From Thuidium tamariscinum (Eukaryota; Streptophyta; Bryopsida; Hypnales; Thuidiaceae): a stretch of 64,000 nt of DNA. The stretch covers positions 13,345,501 through 13,409,500 of the forward strand of contig OX344749.2 in assembly GCA_947034885.2 (NCBI GenBank), read 5' to 3'. Position numbers and translations under genes: made by a program. Positions 45,010-57,218 of the stretch are shown piece by piece (the first letter of the stretch is position 1; each line of letters opens with the position of its first letter). The notes under the pieces were generated by a model, which did not search any database, was not told where the DNA came from, and saw nothing but the letters and a program-made list of their open reading frames with translations.

Positions 45010-46973
45010 GGAAGTGTTTTTAAAATGAAAGATGTGCACATGGATGTTTCCTATATATCCATGCAATTAAATTGAAAAAATTCATCATCAATTGTTTTCA
45101 ATAAAATATTATGTAGAATCTCAAAAATTGACTTTCAAAATTCATCAAAAAAGAAATTTCTTTCGTAAAAATTGAAATATCGTATGCTTGAATTGGAATT
45201 GGATAAGAATTGATTGATAATTACTCAAGAAAGAGAAAACCTATTTTATTCTATATTAAAGTTAGTTGTAAAGTGGTAGTAATGCGGGACTAGGAGCTAG
45301 AGTTTAGGAAAAAGACAAGACATAACTTCTTAGAGCACCAAAATTAAGGTTTAATGGAGTTTAGTGTCGTGTTTGTTTTCAACTATTCTTAATTATACTT
45401 TCTCTCTACAATTAATTCTATTATATACAAATCTTTGAATGGATCTTAAAGGTAGTTTGTAAGCTTAGCAAGATGTTAAATCCTACCATCAAAGGTGGGC
45501 TAAGTAGGTGGATTCATCTTGAGGGAAAATGCAAGAATTTTTTCATTTTATAGTTCTTTTTTCAAATTCTGAATTCATACTTGGAATTAGAGTCTCCAAA
45601 TTAGCTTGGGGATTGTGGGTGCTTTATTCCCATCCTTAGAATAAAGTGTACACAACTCGATTCTTCTATGTTGTTCCTTGTTTGTAGTGGGTGTCTACCT
45701 ACGTGTAATCCAAATCTGCCTTCCAAGCAATTGATCTTTTTAACCGCTACTCTTACTTTGCCTTTTTTTTAAATTATTCTATTTTATAAATAATAATTGC
45801 TCAATGCCTTTTGTATGAATTCAAATGGCTTTGGCCAATGCTTGTCTAATTTTGAGAGTAATTCAATTAGTAATTGTTAAAGTCTTTTAAAGATGTTCTT
45901 CCTTCCTTTCCTAAGGGTGATTCTTGAATTGTAATTTCTTTTGGATAATCCTAATTTATTCTAATTAATCCGTTTTTAATCTTTTTCATGCTTAATTAAA
46001 TAATTCACGGAAAAAAATACCATTCCAACCTTAGCCTTTGATTGATAATATTTTTTAAATTGAATTTCTAATTCTAATTGATGTTTAATATTTTCTAATA
46101 TTTTTTTTACTTTTATTTTTATTCAAAAATCACACTCCTACTTTTACCTTAGCTATAATTTTCTATGATTTTAATCCTAATTGTAAAACAAATTTCTGAC
46201 ATTAAAAGCTAGCTCAAAGAAATTGTAAAAAAATAGGAGAAAACTTGGGTTTATAGACTTACTTCAATCATGTTAATATGAAAATCTTTATGGCCTCCAA
46301 ATATTTCTTCTCGATGCGTCAACTCTACCTCCATTTCGATAATCTTGTAGGTGAAGGTTGTATTTGGTACACCTTTACTATACCTTGAAGCCCTCGTATT
46401 TTCCTCTTGCTAGGTCTTTTATTTTATTTTTTGGGTGCTTTCTTTATCCTTTAAATTTTCCTCATCTTTTGGTAGGACTTCAAAGTCAACGTATAAAAAA
46501 TCCTAGTAAAATCTAATTTTCGATTACTAACTAAGTGGCTTCGAAAATCAAACCTTCCTACATCTAAACCTTCCAAACTTTACTCTAATTTGGCAAGCCT
46601 TTAAATCTCCCCTAAGTCGAATTATTCTTTTTCATGTCTTTTCTATTTGTTTTTTGTCAAACTAGAATATGGTTATCAAAGTCAATATGGCTCAAAGATT
46701 CCTTCATCTCTCTCTTCTTCTAAATCAATAGTAATGCTCTTCAACTTCTAGTTCTCTTAGTATTCTAGAATGAGATTGAAGTGTAAGTGAATTTTCAAGC
46801 AATAGGAGCCAAATTTTTTGCAAAATCAAAAGCTTACAGAAGATGGGCCTTTGATTTCGTGTTGAAGAGTGTTGGACTACTGGAAAATGTTGGAGCTTTC
46901 TTAAAGTGACCAGATCACTCAGTTGACCTTGTAGTTTATATTGGTTACCCTACCTTCTATTGATAGAGGTTGA
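45010..46973. other. AT-rich intergenic sequence, no gene seen
   Basis: No supported feature. Confidence 0.5.
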
Positions 46974-46976
46974 TTA

Positions 46977-47437
46977 GAGCATCCCCATGCCAACACGCTA
47001 AATAGGCAAAACACGCTCATTGGGCGGGCCAAGGTAGTGGGAGGGCCCCATGCTAGACTCACTAAATGGAAAAAAACAAATGTCAACTCCATACTTTGAT
47101 GGGGGCACGGCCAAATTGTATGTGCAAAGCATGGCACGCTATGTAATCTAATTCAATTTTCGAGGTACTATCTGTAGATCAGTTCTCGGTCCTTAGGCTT
47201 GTAAATGCAAAAAGGTGTGTATTGTGTGCAAAATCACTCATAAGATGCACCTCATTAGTAGAATGAAGCTTTTCCTGTTTTGGGTACTTGTGCTAAATTG
47301 ATGAACTCCTGTCTTGGCGTGTCAATTAAAGTTTCAGGAATGGGGCAAGGGAGAACCACAAGGCTTGGGCTAATTGACTAAGCACTCCAAATTAGGCTTT
47401 GGCGCCTCTCTTTGCCGTGTATGGAATGGGGATGCTC
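46977..47437. mobile_element. Tourist/Harbinger-like MITE, copy F2
   Basis: Left end GAGCATCCCCATGCC, right end ATGGGGATGCTC (GGAATGGGGATGCTC), flanked by TTA at 46974-46976 and 47438-47440. Length 461 bp. Same ends and length as F1 at 20.3 kb. A further right end of the same kind stands alone at 47931-47943. Confidence 0.82.
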
Positions 47438-47440
47438 TTA

Positions 47441-50400
47441 TCCCCGGTTGCTTGGGGGGTGTCTGACTTTTCCCAATCTGAATTTTGTAAGACCTTGGCC
47501 CTGATGTGAGTGCTGGACTTTGAGATCTAAAATTTGTGAGGCCTTAGAGCCTCCCCATGGGCTACGCACAGGAAAGGTGCCACCAAGGGATGCTTGCCGA
47601 GTCATTAAAAAAGCCCGGGTCCAACCAAAGAAATTCCCCCACCCTAACACGGTAAACAAGCACGGGGAACAAACAATTTCGGAAATCGAGGTCCTTTGTT
47701 GTGGATTCTAAAAAAATAAACTCATAGTCAATGCTAAAGTACCTCGAAAGGAGGATTTAAATTATTTTTAAAGCACACCAAACCCGACCAACTTCTCACC
47801 ATTTGGTCAAGCCATCATTGAATTTGGCTGGGCCCGGCCTTTCTTTTTGCTTGGCCATGCCTTCCGTAGGGCAAGTAGTGTGGCTTGGGTACGGCCAGTC
47901 CCCGAGTCTGCGGTGTTGGCAGAGTCTTGTGGGGATGCTCTTAGCTTCTAATGTGAGTGCTGGACTTTGAAATCTGAAATTTTGGAGTCTTTGGCCCTAA
48001 TTCCAAGCTTCATTAACCAAATCTAACTTTTTTGGAAAGCACTGGATTTCCTATGATTCTTAATTATACTCTCACTCTTCTCCTAACTCTCCCTATAGTC
48101 TCAACGTTAATTTTCAAAAGAGAAAATTATCACTAAGTGTCCTCTCTCTCTGTCTAAAGAAGTCTGACACCTGGCGTTCAAAAATTTAAAAAAAAAGGAA
48201 CCAAAAGGGGCCCTTAGGCATCCTCCCTGTTTGGTTTTCAATGGATGTGGAAAACTGGACATATGGCCTTGTGGCCAAATTGACTATATGGCCTCTGGAC
48301 TACCGAGATCACTATACCATGCCGGCCTTTGGTTTTTGCCGAATCTGATTGTACCCTGCCAAGGCCCTAGCTGTTGCCGGGCTCAGCTCTAAACTTTAGT
48401 TGACCAGGGTATTTTAATCTTCCCTTGCTGTTGCTCGCCAATTTTTGGGTCTTCCAACGGGAATCCTTTAATCAAACAAACACGAAAAATTACTTAGAAT
48501 AATCAAGGATTTGCCGTCCAGGCAATTAGTGGACAAGAATTCATTAGTATCTAAAAATTTGGCGATAGCTCTGCCGTCTATGGGATTCTAGCCTTAAATT
48601 CTGGAAGATTTGGCAAGAGGTTTGCCCTTCAAGAAGTTTAAGGACTTTGAACTCTCCTTTACTCTTAGAATACAATTTCCTTGTGGATTACAATTCAACG
48701 GTTAGGCCTGGGGGGAATTCTCAATAAGCCTATCTAGGTTGTAAATTCCCTGAAGAGACTAATCAAGAAGGATTATGATTTCAATTCCCACCAAAAATCA
48801 AAAGAATGATTAGTGTAAAATACTCAAAGAGTTTGAAAACTCCCAAAAGGACACGAAAGACTTCCAAAAAACCACAACAAATGCTCCAAACAATCTTGAA
48901 GACAATTTGTAATAGAGAAGAAGAAGGTAGAGAATACCAACAAGGTTGGAGTTGAATTGAGGTAGCAAGGTATGTGTGCTAGAGATTGAAATATAGCAAT
49001 GAATGCAAAATAGAAGAATGATTGTAAGGTTGTGGAATGATATAAATTTTGGAATATGGTTGTAATGGTGTGGAATGAGGGGAAGGGGAGGCCTTTCAAA
49101 CGTTTCCAAGGCCTCCCCCCCTCAAATTACTTGCTAATCTACCTAAAAAAATCAAAATTAACCTCTAAAATTCTACATTACTGCTATGACTATTCTAATT
49201 TTTGGAGAAATGGTTCGATCACCAAACGGGAAACACCATTAGCTTCATAAGATCCAAATTAGTCTAGAAGAATTCCTACCCCTTACTCCCGGAGCCTAAT
49301 TGCACTCAAAAGCTAACAATTACAACTTAATGAAAAGGGTAGAAAATCTATCTTTTGGAATTGGTTTTCCCCAAAAGTTTTGACTACCTAAGGTTGTCGG
49401 GAAGGTCCAAGAATGCTAGAAAAGAGTTTAAGTTGACTCAAATCGAACACCGTATGCTTCCCGTAAAACCATTAAAAGTTGTTGCTGCTACTAATGCAGG
49501 TACTTGCCTATGTCAAAATGTCTTGAAATTTGGCAAGGCGCTTATTTATGCTAAAAAAACACTATCCTTATTTTTAGTGGGATTTTTCCATCACCGTGGA
49601 ATTTTATACAAATTTCGAATTGCTAGTAAAAGCGGTTGACTTTCTATGGAGTCATTTTCACAATTCAAAAAATTATGAAACTTTTAGGGGAACTTTTAGA
49701 AATTATCCTAAATCCAAGTACAAAGTTTCGCTAAAAACTCACACTTTCTAAATAAAGTAGAAATTGGATTATAACGGAATTAATTCCTCCGGGGAGGAAT
49801 CATTCCCGTACTAGGGAATCTTCATGATCCGACTTCGCTAATGTGCTCCAAACATGTTTTCAAGCTAGAAAATCCTATCTTTTTCTCCATGGTTGCAAAT
49901 TGTCTTTATCCATGATATTCCTCCTGCATGTGTATATGTGTGTCCAATTCCTTCCAATTCCGTCGGAATGTATCATGGGAATCTCTTTGTTTAGAGTCCC
50001 GTCATTCTATCGGAATCCCTCTATCATTATCAAAACCCAAATAAGTTAGGTTTGTTTGTAAGAGAATTCCAACAAACTCCTATAGTTAGTGCTTTTGCAC
50101 TCATTTGTTTTAGGAAGGCCATTTGTTGCAAAGTCCTTTTGGACCACTAAACCCTACTTTAATATTGGATAAAACCTTAAAATTTAGTCCTAAAGAGTTC
50201 TTAGAGCATTCTTGGACAATCTTAACTAATTCCCCTTGGATATAGGGAATTCCCTCAATCCTTCTATGAACATTCTTTTTAGTTGTTTTTTTACCTATAA
50301 TTATCTTAAAAATGAGCATTAAGCGAAAAGAAAAGAAAATCTGAGGCCTGGATGACAACTATGAGATCTAAAATATACCCTAGACACAGCCCAAAATAGG

Positions 50401-50941
50401 GGACTTATTTTTCACTTTTACCCGGCTGATGGTAGGATTTAATGTCCAGCGTAAGCGTAAGCTTTCAGTACCCGACTGCCTGTACAGTAAGCTTACATTG
50501 CAAGATTTCCCCGCGCTTTACGTTCCAAGTTCCAACCAATCATGGAGTGGGGAACTCGGGAATGGATAAGCCGAGGTTTTTTTCATGCATCCGTTCGTCT
50601 CCTGGCATACCCAACATTCATCCAACGACCGCCCCTCATGAATGAATGCTGGCAGACGGACGGAAGTTTCACGACGAGCGGAGTCAATATTAGTTCAACT
50701 CATTTTGCCCCCGCCCGACAGAAAGGCTGACGGAAAAGGTCATGACTTCCCAACCACAAGCTCACGACTGGACGAGATTCGGCAGAAGGGCAGTCAGTCA
50801 ATCAATGTGCGGGGCAGTTCATTAGTTTCAGGGCTGCCCGCCATCTGGCCAGCTGCCAACCGCGGGCCCCCCACCCGCTTCCACTGAGTGAGCCCCGTCG
50901 CCTTTGCCGCACAAAGTTTTACTGAGCTTCTTTGGATGTCA
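47441..50941. other. Mixed intergenic sequence, no gene recognised
   Basis: Contains a lone family F right end (GGGGATGCTC then TTA, 47931-47943). From about 50.4 to 50.93 kb GC and CpG content rise and short overlapping frames open on the plus strand, but I recognise no product. It may be a relict gene piece or promoter-like island. Confidence 0.4.
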
Positions 50942-51320
50942 GGGGAAACACCCAAAACCGTCCAAATAAGGAATTCAGCATAGTTGGAGGCAGCTTTTGT
51001 TAAAAATAAAATTTTTTTAGTATTAGCAAGTGAAAATCTTGAATATTTTTAAGAAAAAAAATCAGATCCCATATGTAATTTTTATGATTTTCTAAAGTGT
51101 TGACTCTCTAGACCATTAGAACTATTCAATGGATGCACCCAAATCTGAACACTGCTAAAATCAGCAATGAGCCAATCACATTTTGGTATGTGTCCTTAAT
51201 ATGCATCAACAAATTAGAATTAAGCATTTCGAAAACACATCAATTGCAGTCTAGGGACGGTTTTGGATGAGTCTAGGGTCCACTGCAAGGTAGAAGGATG
51301 GTTTTGGGTGTTCCTCCCTT
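50942..51320. mobile_element. Family E MITE, copy E2
   Basis: Left end GGGGAAACACCCAAAACCG and TCC, right end GGTTTTGGGTGTTCCTCCC. Inverse orientation to E1 (32357-32738); length 379 bp against 382 bp. Confidence 0.8.
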
Positions 51321-51936
51321 TAGTTACTGCACTCCTAAATAGAAAATTTAGGTTTCCCCTCACTAAATTCTCAACATTCCACACTAGCAATCTCAAAATG
51401 GGTTCAAGGTTTTTAGCTAAATGTCCATTTTTGGAAGATTTTTTGAATTTACATTGAGGGCATGAAGAAATTAGGTAAAAGCTAAGCAAAACTTAGCCAA
51501 TTTTGGGATTACTATTCTACATTGTATGAATATCTATTGTCACTGCACAAGAATTCACTATTGGCTTTTGAACCAATTATTGATGTAATTAGGACTTATA
51601 TAAAAGTATTTGTGAAAATATTTGTTGACTTTAATCCTTGAAATTTTCAACAACTTTCAAGGTGTTTTGGATCGTGATTTTGTAAGTTACAAAGAGTCGA
51701 AGCTCAAAAGGCAATGACTAATTTTTACGTAGAAGTAATCATGGGATCTTGAAGAAAGCCATGTCCTTATTATCTCAACAAAGTTTGTTTTCAATCCAAC
51801 TCATATAATCCAAGATTATAACATAAAAGTGAAGATTTTTTCACAAGAATCCATATTTGGACATAAGTGAAATTGTTCTTTGATAGGCTTTTTTAGACAC
51901 AAAACATTTTAGAAAGTTGGCATTTTATATTCATTC
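51321..51936. other. AT-rich intergenic sequence, no gene seen
   Basis: No supported feature. Confidence 0.5.
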
Positions 51937-52861
51937 TTAACCCTGGAAGACCCAAGGCCATTTTTCTATCAAAAACCACTCAAAACTGCCATTTTTGCTC
52001 CATTCGTCTGAAAGATCCAAAAAGAGTGCTTTTATAGAATCTAACCATAAAATCTTGTGTTTTATTTTTTTGAAGTCATGTGGTAAAAATTTCATGAAGT
52101 TTGACCGCATAGATTGGAAGATATGAGCATTCAAAGTTGGAAAACATAGTTTTTTTAAACATTGCCTTCAATTTCAGATAACTTTGATTGCCATTTGTTG
52201 AATTTTTTTACACTATGGACTTTGAGTTGAAAAAAAATTGTATTTAAGAATTGTGTTGAAAGTCTAGGAATTTTTTTTTTTTTAAATGTTTGATTTTCAT
52301 TCCTTAAAAAATTATTAAGTAGAGGTAGGTTTAAGATTGAAAGAAAAATTAAATTGTGAATAGCTTTAAGATGGAATTGAAACACAATAATCCCAACCGT
52401 GAGATTGTTCTAGCAAGAAAATTTAACCTTGTCAAGCATTTTTTTTGAAAAATTGTAAAAAAAGCATTCAGAAATGAATCTTATATGTTATTTTTTCAAG
52501 AAGATGCTCAAACTGCCCAAAAAACAAGATTGTTCATAACTTTCACATAACTAATCCAAATGGAATGAATCAAAGCTTCACACATAGACAAAAATATAAT
52601 CTATAAGATTAAAAAAAAATTAATTTAATTTCAAGTTTTTGTGGATTTATTTTTTTGCTTGCTGAGTTAAAATCCGTACTTTTTGTTGTATAAATTTTGC
52701 TCTCGGGCACCAATTGAAATAAAAATTATATTCCCACAAAGCTAACCATTTTTCCTATCTTATGAAAAATTTTCAAAAATATTCATTAAAAATTGAGGTC
52801 TACGGAACCTATCCAAACTCCAAATTGTCCCTTGAGGGGACAATGGATTTTTAGGGATTAA
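51937..52861. mobile_element. Family B (TTAA-type) element, copy B9
   Basis: Left terminus TTAACCCTGGAAGACCCAAGG, right terminus TTTTTAGGGATTAA, TTAA at 51937-51940 and 52858-52861. Length 925 bp; aligns with B6. Confidence 0.8.
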
Positions 52862-53305
52862 GGTAACTAAGTTCCACATGTATGAAAACAAGTCTTATAT
52901 TTTCATAACTAAAAATGAGTGAGAAAATGATCTTATAATAGTGATTACTTAATTGTTAAACTAAAAAAAAATGAGATAAATGGAACCAATTTGTCACAAA
53001 TTTGAAGCCAAAATTCAAGATCAAATATGGTACAATAAAAGAACACAAAAAAAGACACAAACGGGATTTTTTCTTAAAACCCTAGCTAAAATCCAAGTGC
53101 AAGATGTGTATTTTAGTAATTGTGGATAAATATAGATCCAAAAGAGGTGAAAACAACAACAAATGCTTCTATCTTATTGACTCTTTACCTTTAGACCACC
53201 TACACTTAAATTTTTTTAATAAATTCAGTAGTGAATCTTTTTCTAAATTTGAATACCCTACTTCATAGCTAACTTTATTTTCTTGAGAATGAGCCCAAGA
53301 ATAAA
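52862..53305. other. AT-rich intergenic sequence, no gene seen
   Basis: No supported feature. Confidence 0.5.
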
Positions 53306-53596
53306 CATAAGAGGATTTTCAATTGGTTTAGAAGACCGCAAGTTCCCGGACTATGGGAACTCATTGAAAGCTGCCACAGAGGCGATCTAATGTAGCCAAG
53401 AGATTGCCACATCAGATATTAATATTTAATTAGTATTTAATTATTTTTTTGAAAAATATTTTAATATTTTCAAAATTTTCAATAATAATTTTTTAATAAT
53501 TTTTTTTAATTTTTAATTATTATTTAATTTGATTGGTTCACAAACTGGGGAACAGGGCTGAAACAGTCTCCCAAAGCCCTGGAAAATCCTCTTATG
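53306..53596. mobile_element. Family D MITE, copy D2
   Basis: Left end CATAAGAGGATTTTC, right end GGAAAATCCTCTTATG. Internal words (TTCCCGGACTATGGGAA, TAGCCAAGAGATTGCCAC, GGGGAACAGGGCTGAAACAG) follow the layout of D1 and D3. Centre very AT-rich. Confidence 0.72.
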
Positions 53597-53876
53597 AGTG
53601 ACTTTTTACATCCCTAAATCTAAAAATAGTTGTTCTATACATGGATTGATCATGTAGTAGTGGATGAAAATTTTGAGTACTAATGACTTGTAGAGTAACT
53701 TTTTTGGATTAAAGCAACCTAATTGTAAAGGTAACCAAATTTTGCTACTAGGTGTAGTAGTCTATTTCTGATATTTAAAAAATATTTGTTGAGAGCAAAT
53801 GAAAGAAAAAAACATGCATTGCTAGCTAGAATCAAAGAGAATGCATAATGAAACCTTGCACAAGAGTGTGGCTACA

Positions 53877-54139
53877 CATTAGAGGGGATTTGAGGCCTCC
53901 AAAGGGCTGTTTCGGGGCTGTTCCCGTAACTACTGGCCATTGTCAGGCCAACATTTACCAATGAAAAAAATAAAAAAATAGAGTCCTGAAATATGAAAAA
54001 AAGCCCAAATTTAAAAAAAATTAATAATAATGACGTGGCACTCTCTCAACCACGTCGGATTTCTGTTCATGGGGCAGAAATTGTGTTCATGCAATCTAGA
54101 AACTTGCAGTTTTCTAATGGCCTCAAAAATCCTCTAATG
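53877..54139. mobile_element. Family D MITE, copy D3
   Basis: Left end CATTAGAGGGGATTTGAGG, right end CCTCAAAAATCCTCTAATG. Inverse orientation to D1. Only about 280 bp from D2. No coding content. Confidence 0.82.
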
Positions 54140-55212
54140 CCTAGGCTAAATGCCTTTGAGTTTATAATTGAACATTGTTTCTATTCTTAAATTGGCCAAT
54201 TTATCTTAGTTGAAAGGTGAAAGATTATTTTAGATTGTTTCTTTTTGCATTTATTAAACACTAGATGAATAAACTATGAATTTTATAGTATTGAAGATAG
54301 GTGGATTCAAAATCAATCCTAGATTTACTTGAATAGAAGGAGAATATTTTAGACAAGAATTTGTAGGGTTTGGTTTTTGAATGGAATGACAATCAAATGC
54401 TATTATTGTTTTAGATGTGAAAGAAGCAAATGACAACTCTTATGGAGAATTAAGACTAAATGGACTTGGCTCTTTAAAATGACAAGAATAACAATTGTCT
54501 ATTGAACAAATGATTGAAAATGTGGGTAGATTCCTATGAAGTCAATTTTTATTGGCTATTCACAAAATTTAATTTAAGATGTGAACATGTACCTCCTAAA
54601 CGGAATCATATTTTGTTTTTGATCAAGTGCTTAGATCAAAAGTTATGCTATCCTAAAACTTTCCAAGGAGCTTGGATAGTTTTGACTAGCATGTATAAAT
54701 CCCTTCTTTAGGGCTGAAATTTAGTAGGTTTGTAAACTATATGATATAACATGAAATTTTCTTAAAACAAAGTCTATTGTAAAAATCTCATTCTAAGAGA
54801 AGTTGTAGTTTGTTAACCTTGATGGATAAGGCTAAAAAAAAACCTTTTCCTTTTAACTTAGAAGGTTATGATTTTTCAATTTGTGTAGTTAAAGTTTTTA
54901 AAATATTCTTTGCACATTTCCAAAGTACTCTAGTTAAATTTGTACAATTGAAATTTGAAAGAAAAAAATTTTCATTTTTTCATTTTTTCTTAGTGGCCTA
55001 AAAAGTAAATTTTTTTCACAATTTCTACTTAAAATATGCCTCTAAGCTTTACAGAATAAGTTCCACTAAATTATGAAATTCTTGTAGACAAATTGGACAT
55101 TGAAAAATTTGATTTCTACACTATTTAAAATCAAATTGATAAATTTTAAAAAAAAAATGCTTATAGCAATTGGACCAATATCTAAATGCGTTTTGATGCT
55201 AACTTTTTGTAG
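54140..55212. other. AT-rich intergenic sequence, no gene seen
   Basis: Short frames only, none recognised. Confidence 0.5.
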
Positions 55213-55488
55213 CATTACGGGGATTTGAGACAAAGGAGGGTTGTTTCAAGCTTATTCTCCTCGTTGTTCCCGAAACAAATAAAAAACGTTTGGTTGTTGT
55301 CAGGTTGTAATATTAAAAAAATTGGATCCTCAAATGTAAAAGAAAGTCAAATTTAAATTTATTTATAAATAAATAAAAAATGACGTAGCCAGGTCTCGAC
55401 TATGTCACATTCTTGCCACTCTGTAGTTTCCTCGTTCCTTGTAGTCTAGGAACTTGCAGTCTTGTTTTAGCCTCAATCTCTCCTAATG
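55213..55488. mobile_element. Family D MITE, copy D4
   Basis: Left end CATTACGGGGATTTGAG, right end GCCTCAATCTCTCCTAATG. Internal TGACGTAGCC and CTAGGAACTTGCAGT correspond to TGACGTGGCA and CTAGAAACTTGCAGT in D3. The most diverged copy. Confidence 0.7.
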
Positions 55489-55869
55489 TCTAAAATTCAT
55501 CTCATATTAGATTATTATATTTATTTGGACCATTAGACTCGTGATCAAAGCTTCTTGCATCCCATTTTGCATTCCTACTAATTCATAAAATTCAAACAAC
55601 TAGCCCTCTAAATAAAAACAAATGGTGGCATGGTCAATTACCATACATGTAGGTTAGTTTCAACAATTCAGGCCAAAATAGTTTCAGTATTTTTTGTATT
55701 TCAAACAATTATGTAGACAGATAGGAGTTTTTAAAAAAAAATGGCTCTTTAAGAGGATACTCCTAATTTTGGATTGATTTTTTCTAACTACGGGTAAATG
55801 TGTTTTTGTTTCTAATTTTTCTTAAGAACAATTTCTTTCAAATTTTTAGAAATAGTTGTAAATAATTTT
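55489..55869. other. AT-rich intergenic sequence, no gene seen
   Basis: No supported feature. Confidence 0.5.
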
Positions 55870-56859
55870 GGGTGATTGCCAGAAACTTTTGTACTATTTG
55901 TTGTATTTCGTCACATCCTAGTTTTGGATTTGTTTTAGCTATAACTTTTGTGTTTTAGCTCCAAATGACTCAAAATTTATAGGGAATCTACTGATAGCTA
56001 TTATGTATCTATAATAAATTTTGGAGATTTCTCAAAAATAGTTTATTATTTTTAAATAGACCAAAAAATTTCTCACAATACTTGATTTAGGGCTTTTTAG
56101 CACTATTTATCTCCAAAAAAACATATTTTGACCTAAAACTTGGAGAGGATGGTCTCTTAGTAGATTTATAGCTATTTTTTAAAGGAATTCTAAAAATACT
56201 TATTTTTGTGTGTTGTAGAAGCCTACAAAGAGAGCTTCATTTTGCATTTTTTTCCAAAGGTATAAAACATTATTTTGGTGAGTTTTTTGGTCAAATCCCA
56301 TCACCAAGAAGTTTTTTCAAGTGTAATATTTTATATGTATTTCTTTTTTAGATCATTTTTTTTACAAATTAAAATGTCACAAGTTGTGTTTTCTTCACCA
56401 AAACTTTGGACATAGAATTCTTATAGAATTTTGGTGAAGGAAATATAACTTGTGACATTTTAATTTGTAAAAAATAGGATTTTTCTTTTAAAAACATCCA
56501 TAAAAATATAACATTTGAAAAAACTTTTTGGTGATGAGATTTGACCAAAAAACTCACCAAAATAATGTTTTATACCTTTGGAAAAAATGCAAAATGAGCT
56601 CTCTTTGTGGGCTTCTACAACACATAAAAATAAGTACTTTTAGAATTCCTTTGTAAAGTAGCTATAAATTTTGGGTCTTTTTAAAAATAATAAATTATTT
56701 TTGGAAAATCTTCAAAATTCATTATAGATACATAATAGCTATGAGTAGCTTTATTGTAAATTTTGAGTCATTTGGAGCTAAAACACAAAAGTTATGGCCA
56801 AAAAAAAAATCAAAAACTAGAATGTGACAAAAAGCTTTAAGTGTTTCTTGCAATCACCC
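55870..56859. mobile_element. Family A foldback element, copy A4
   Basis: Left end GGGTGATTGCCAGAAAC, right end GTGTTTCTTGCAATCACCC, with TTTT on both outer sides. The right half is the inverse of the left half: for example ACAAATTAAAATGTCACAAG at 56364 pairs with its inverse ending at 56468, and GAGTTTTTTGGTCAAAT near 56280 pairs near 56.54 kb. Each half matches the left half of A2. It is therefore a palindromic dimer of family A left halves, like B1 in family B. Confidence 0.85.
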
Positions 56860-57218
56860 TTTTCTACATTTCAACATTTTCCAAATTTTCATGAGTTATT
56901 TATGAAATTGACCTACATGTATAGTAAATTTATTTTGATACTTATTTACTAAAGTCATTGCTTGATGGTGTGGTGAGAAGAATAAGTTACTTTGCTTCTT
57001 GAACTTGCTTTTAATCTTGCCGTAAGCTTGGAGCATCATCACCATGCCTCTATTGTTTGTATGCAACTATCGAATCAATAGACAAAGGATTTGTATTTCA
57101 TGTCATAGCATGGGCTAACTTAGTCCCTTAATGCCGCAATCTTTTTTTGATAGTTTTCTTACTTTTGTTTATATTTTTGTACAAAATATCATTTATTGCA
57201 ATTTCGTGAAATTGATCA
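56860..57218. other. AT-rich intergenic sequence, no gene seen
   Basis: No supported feature. Confidence 0.5.
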
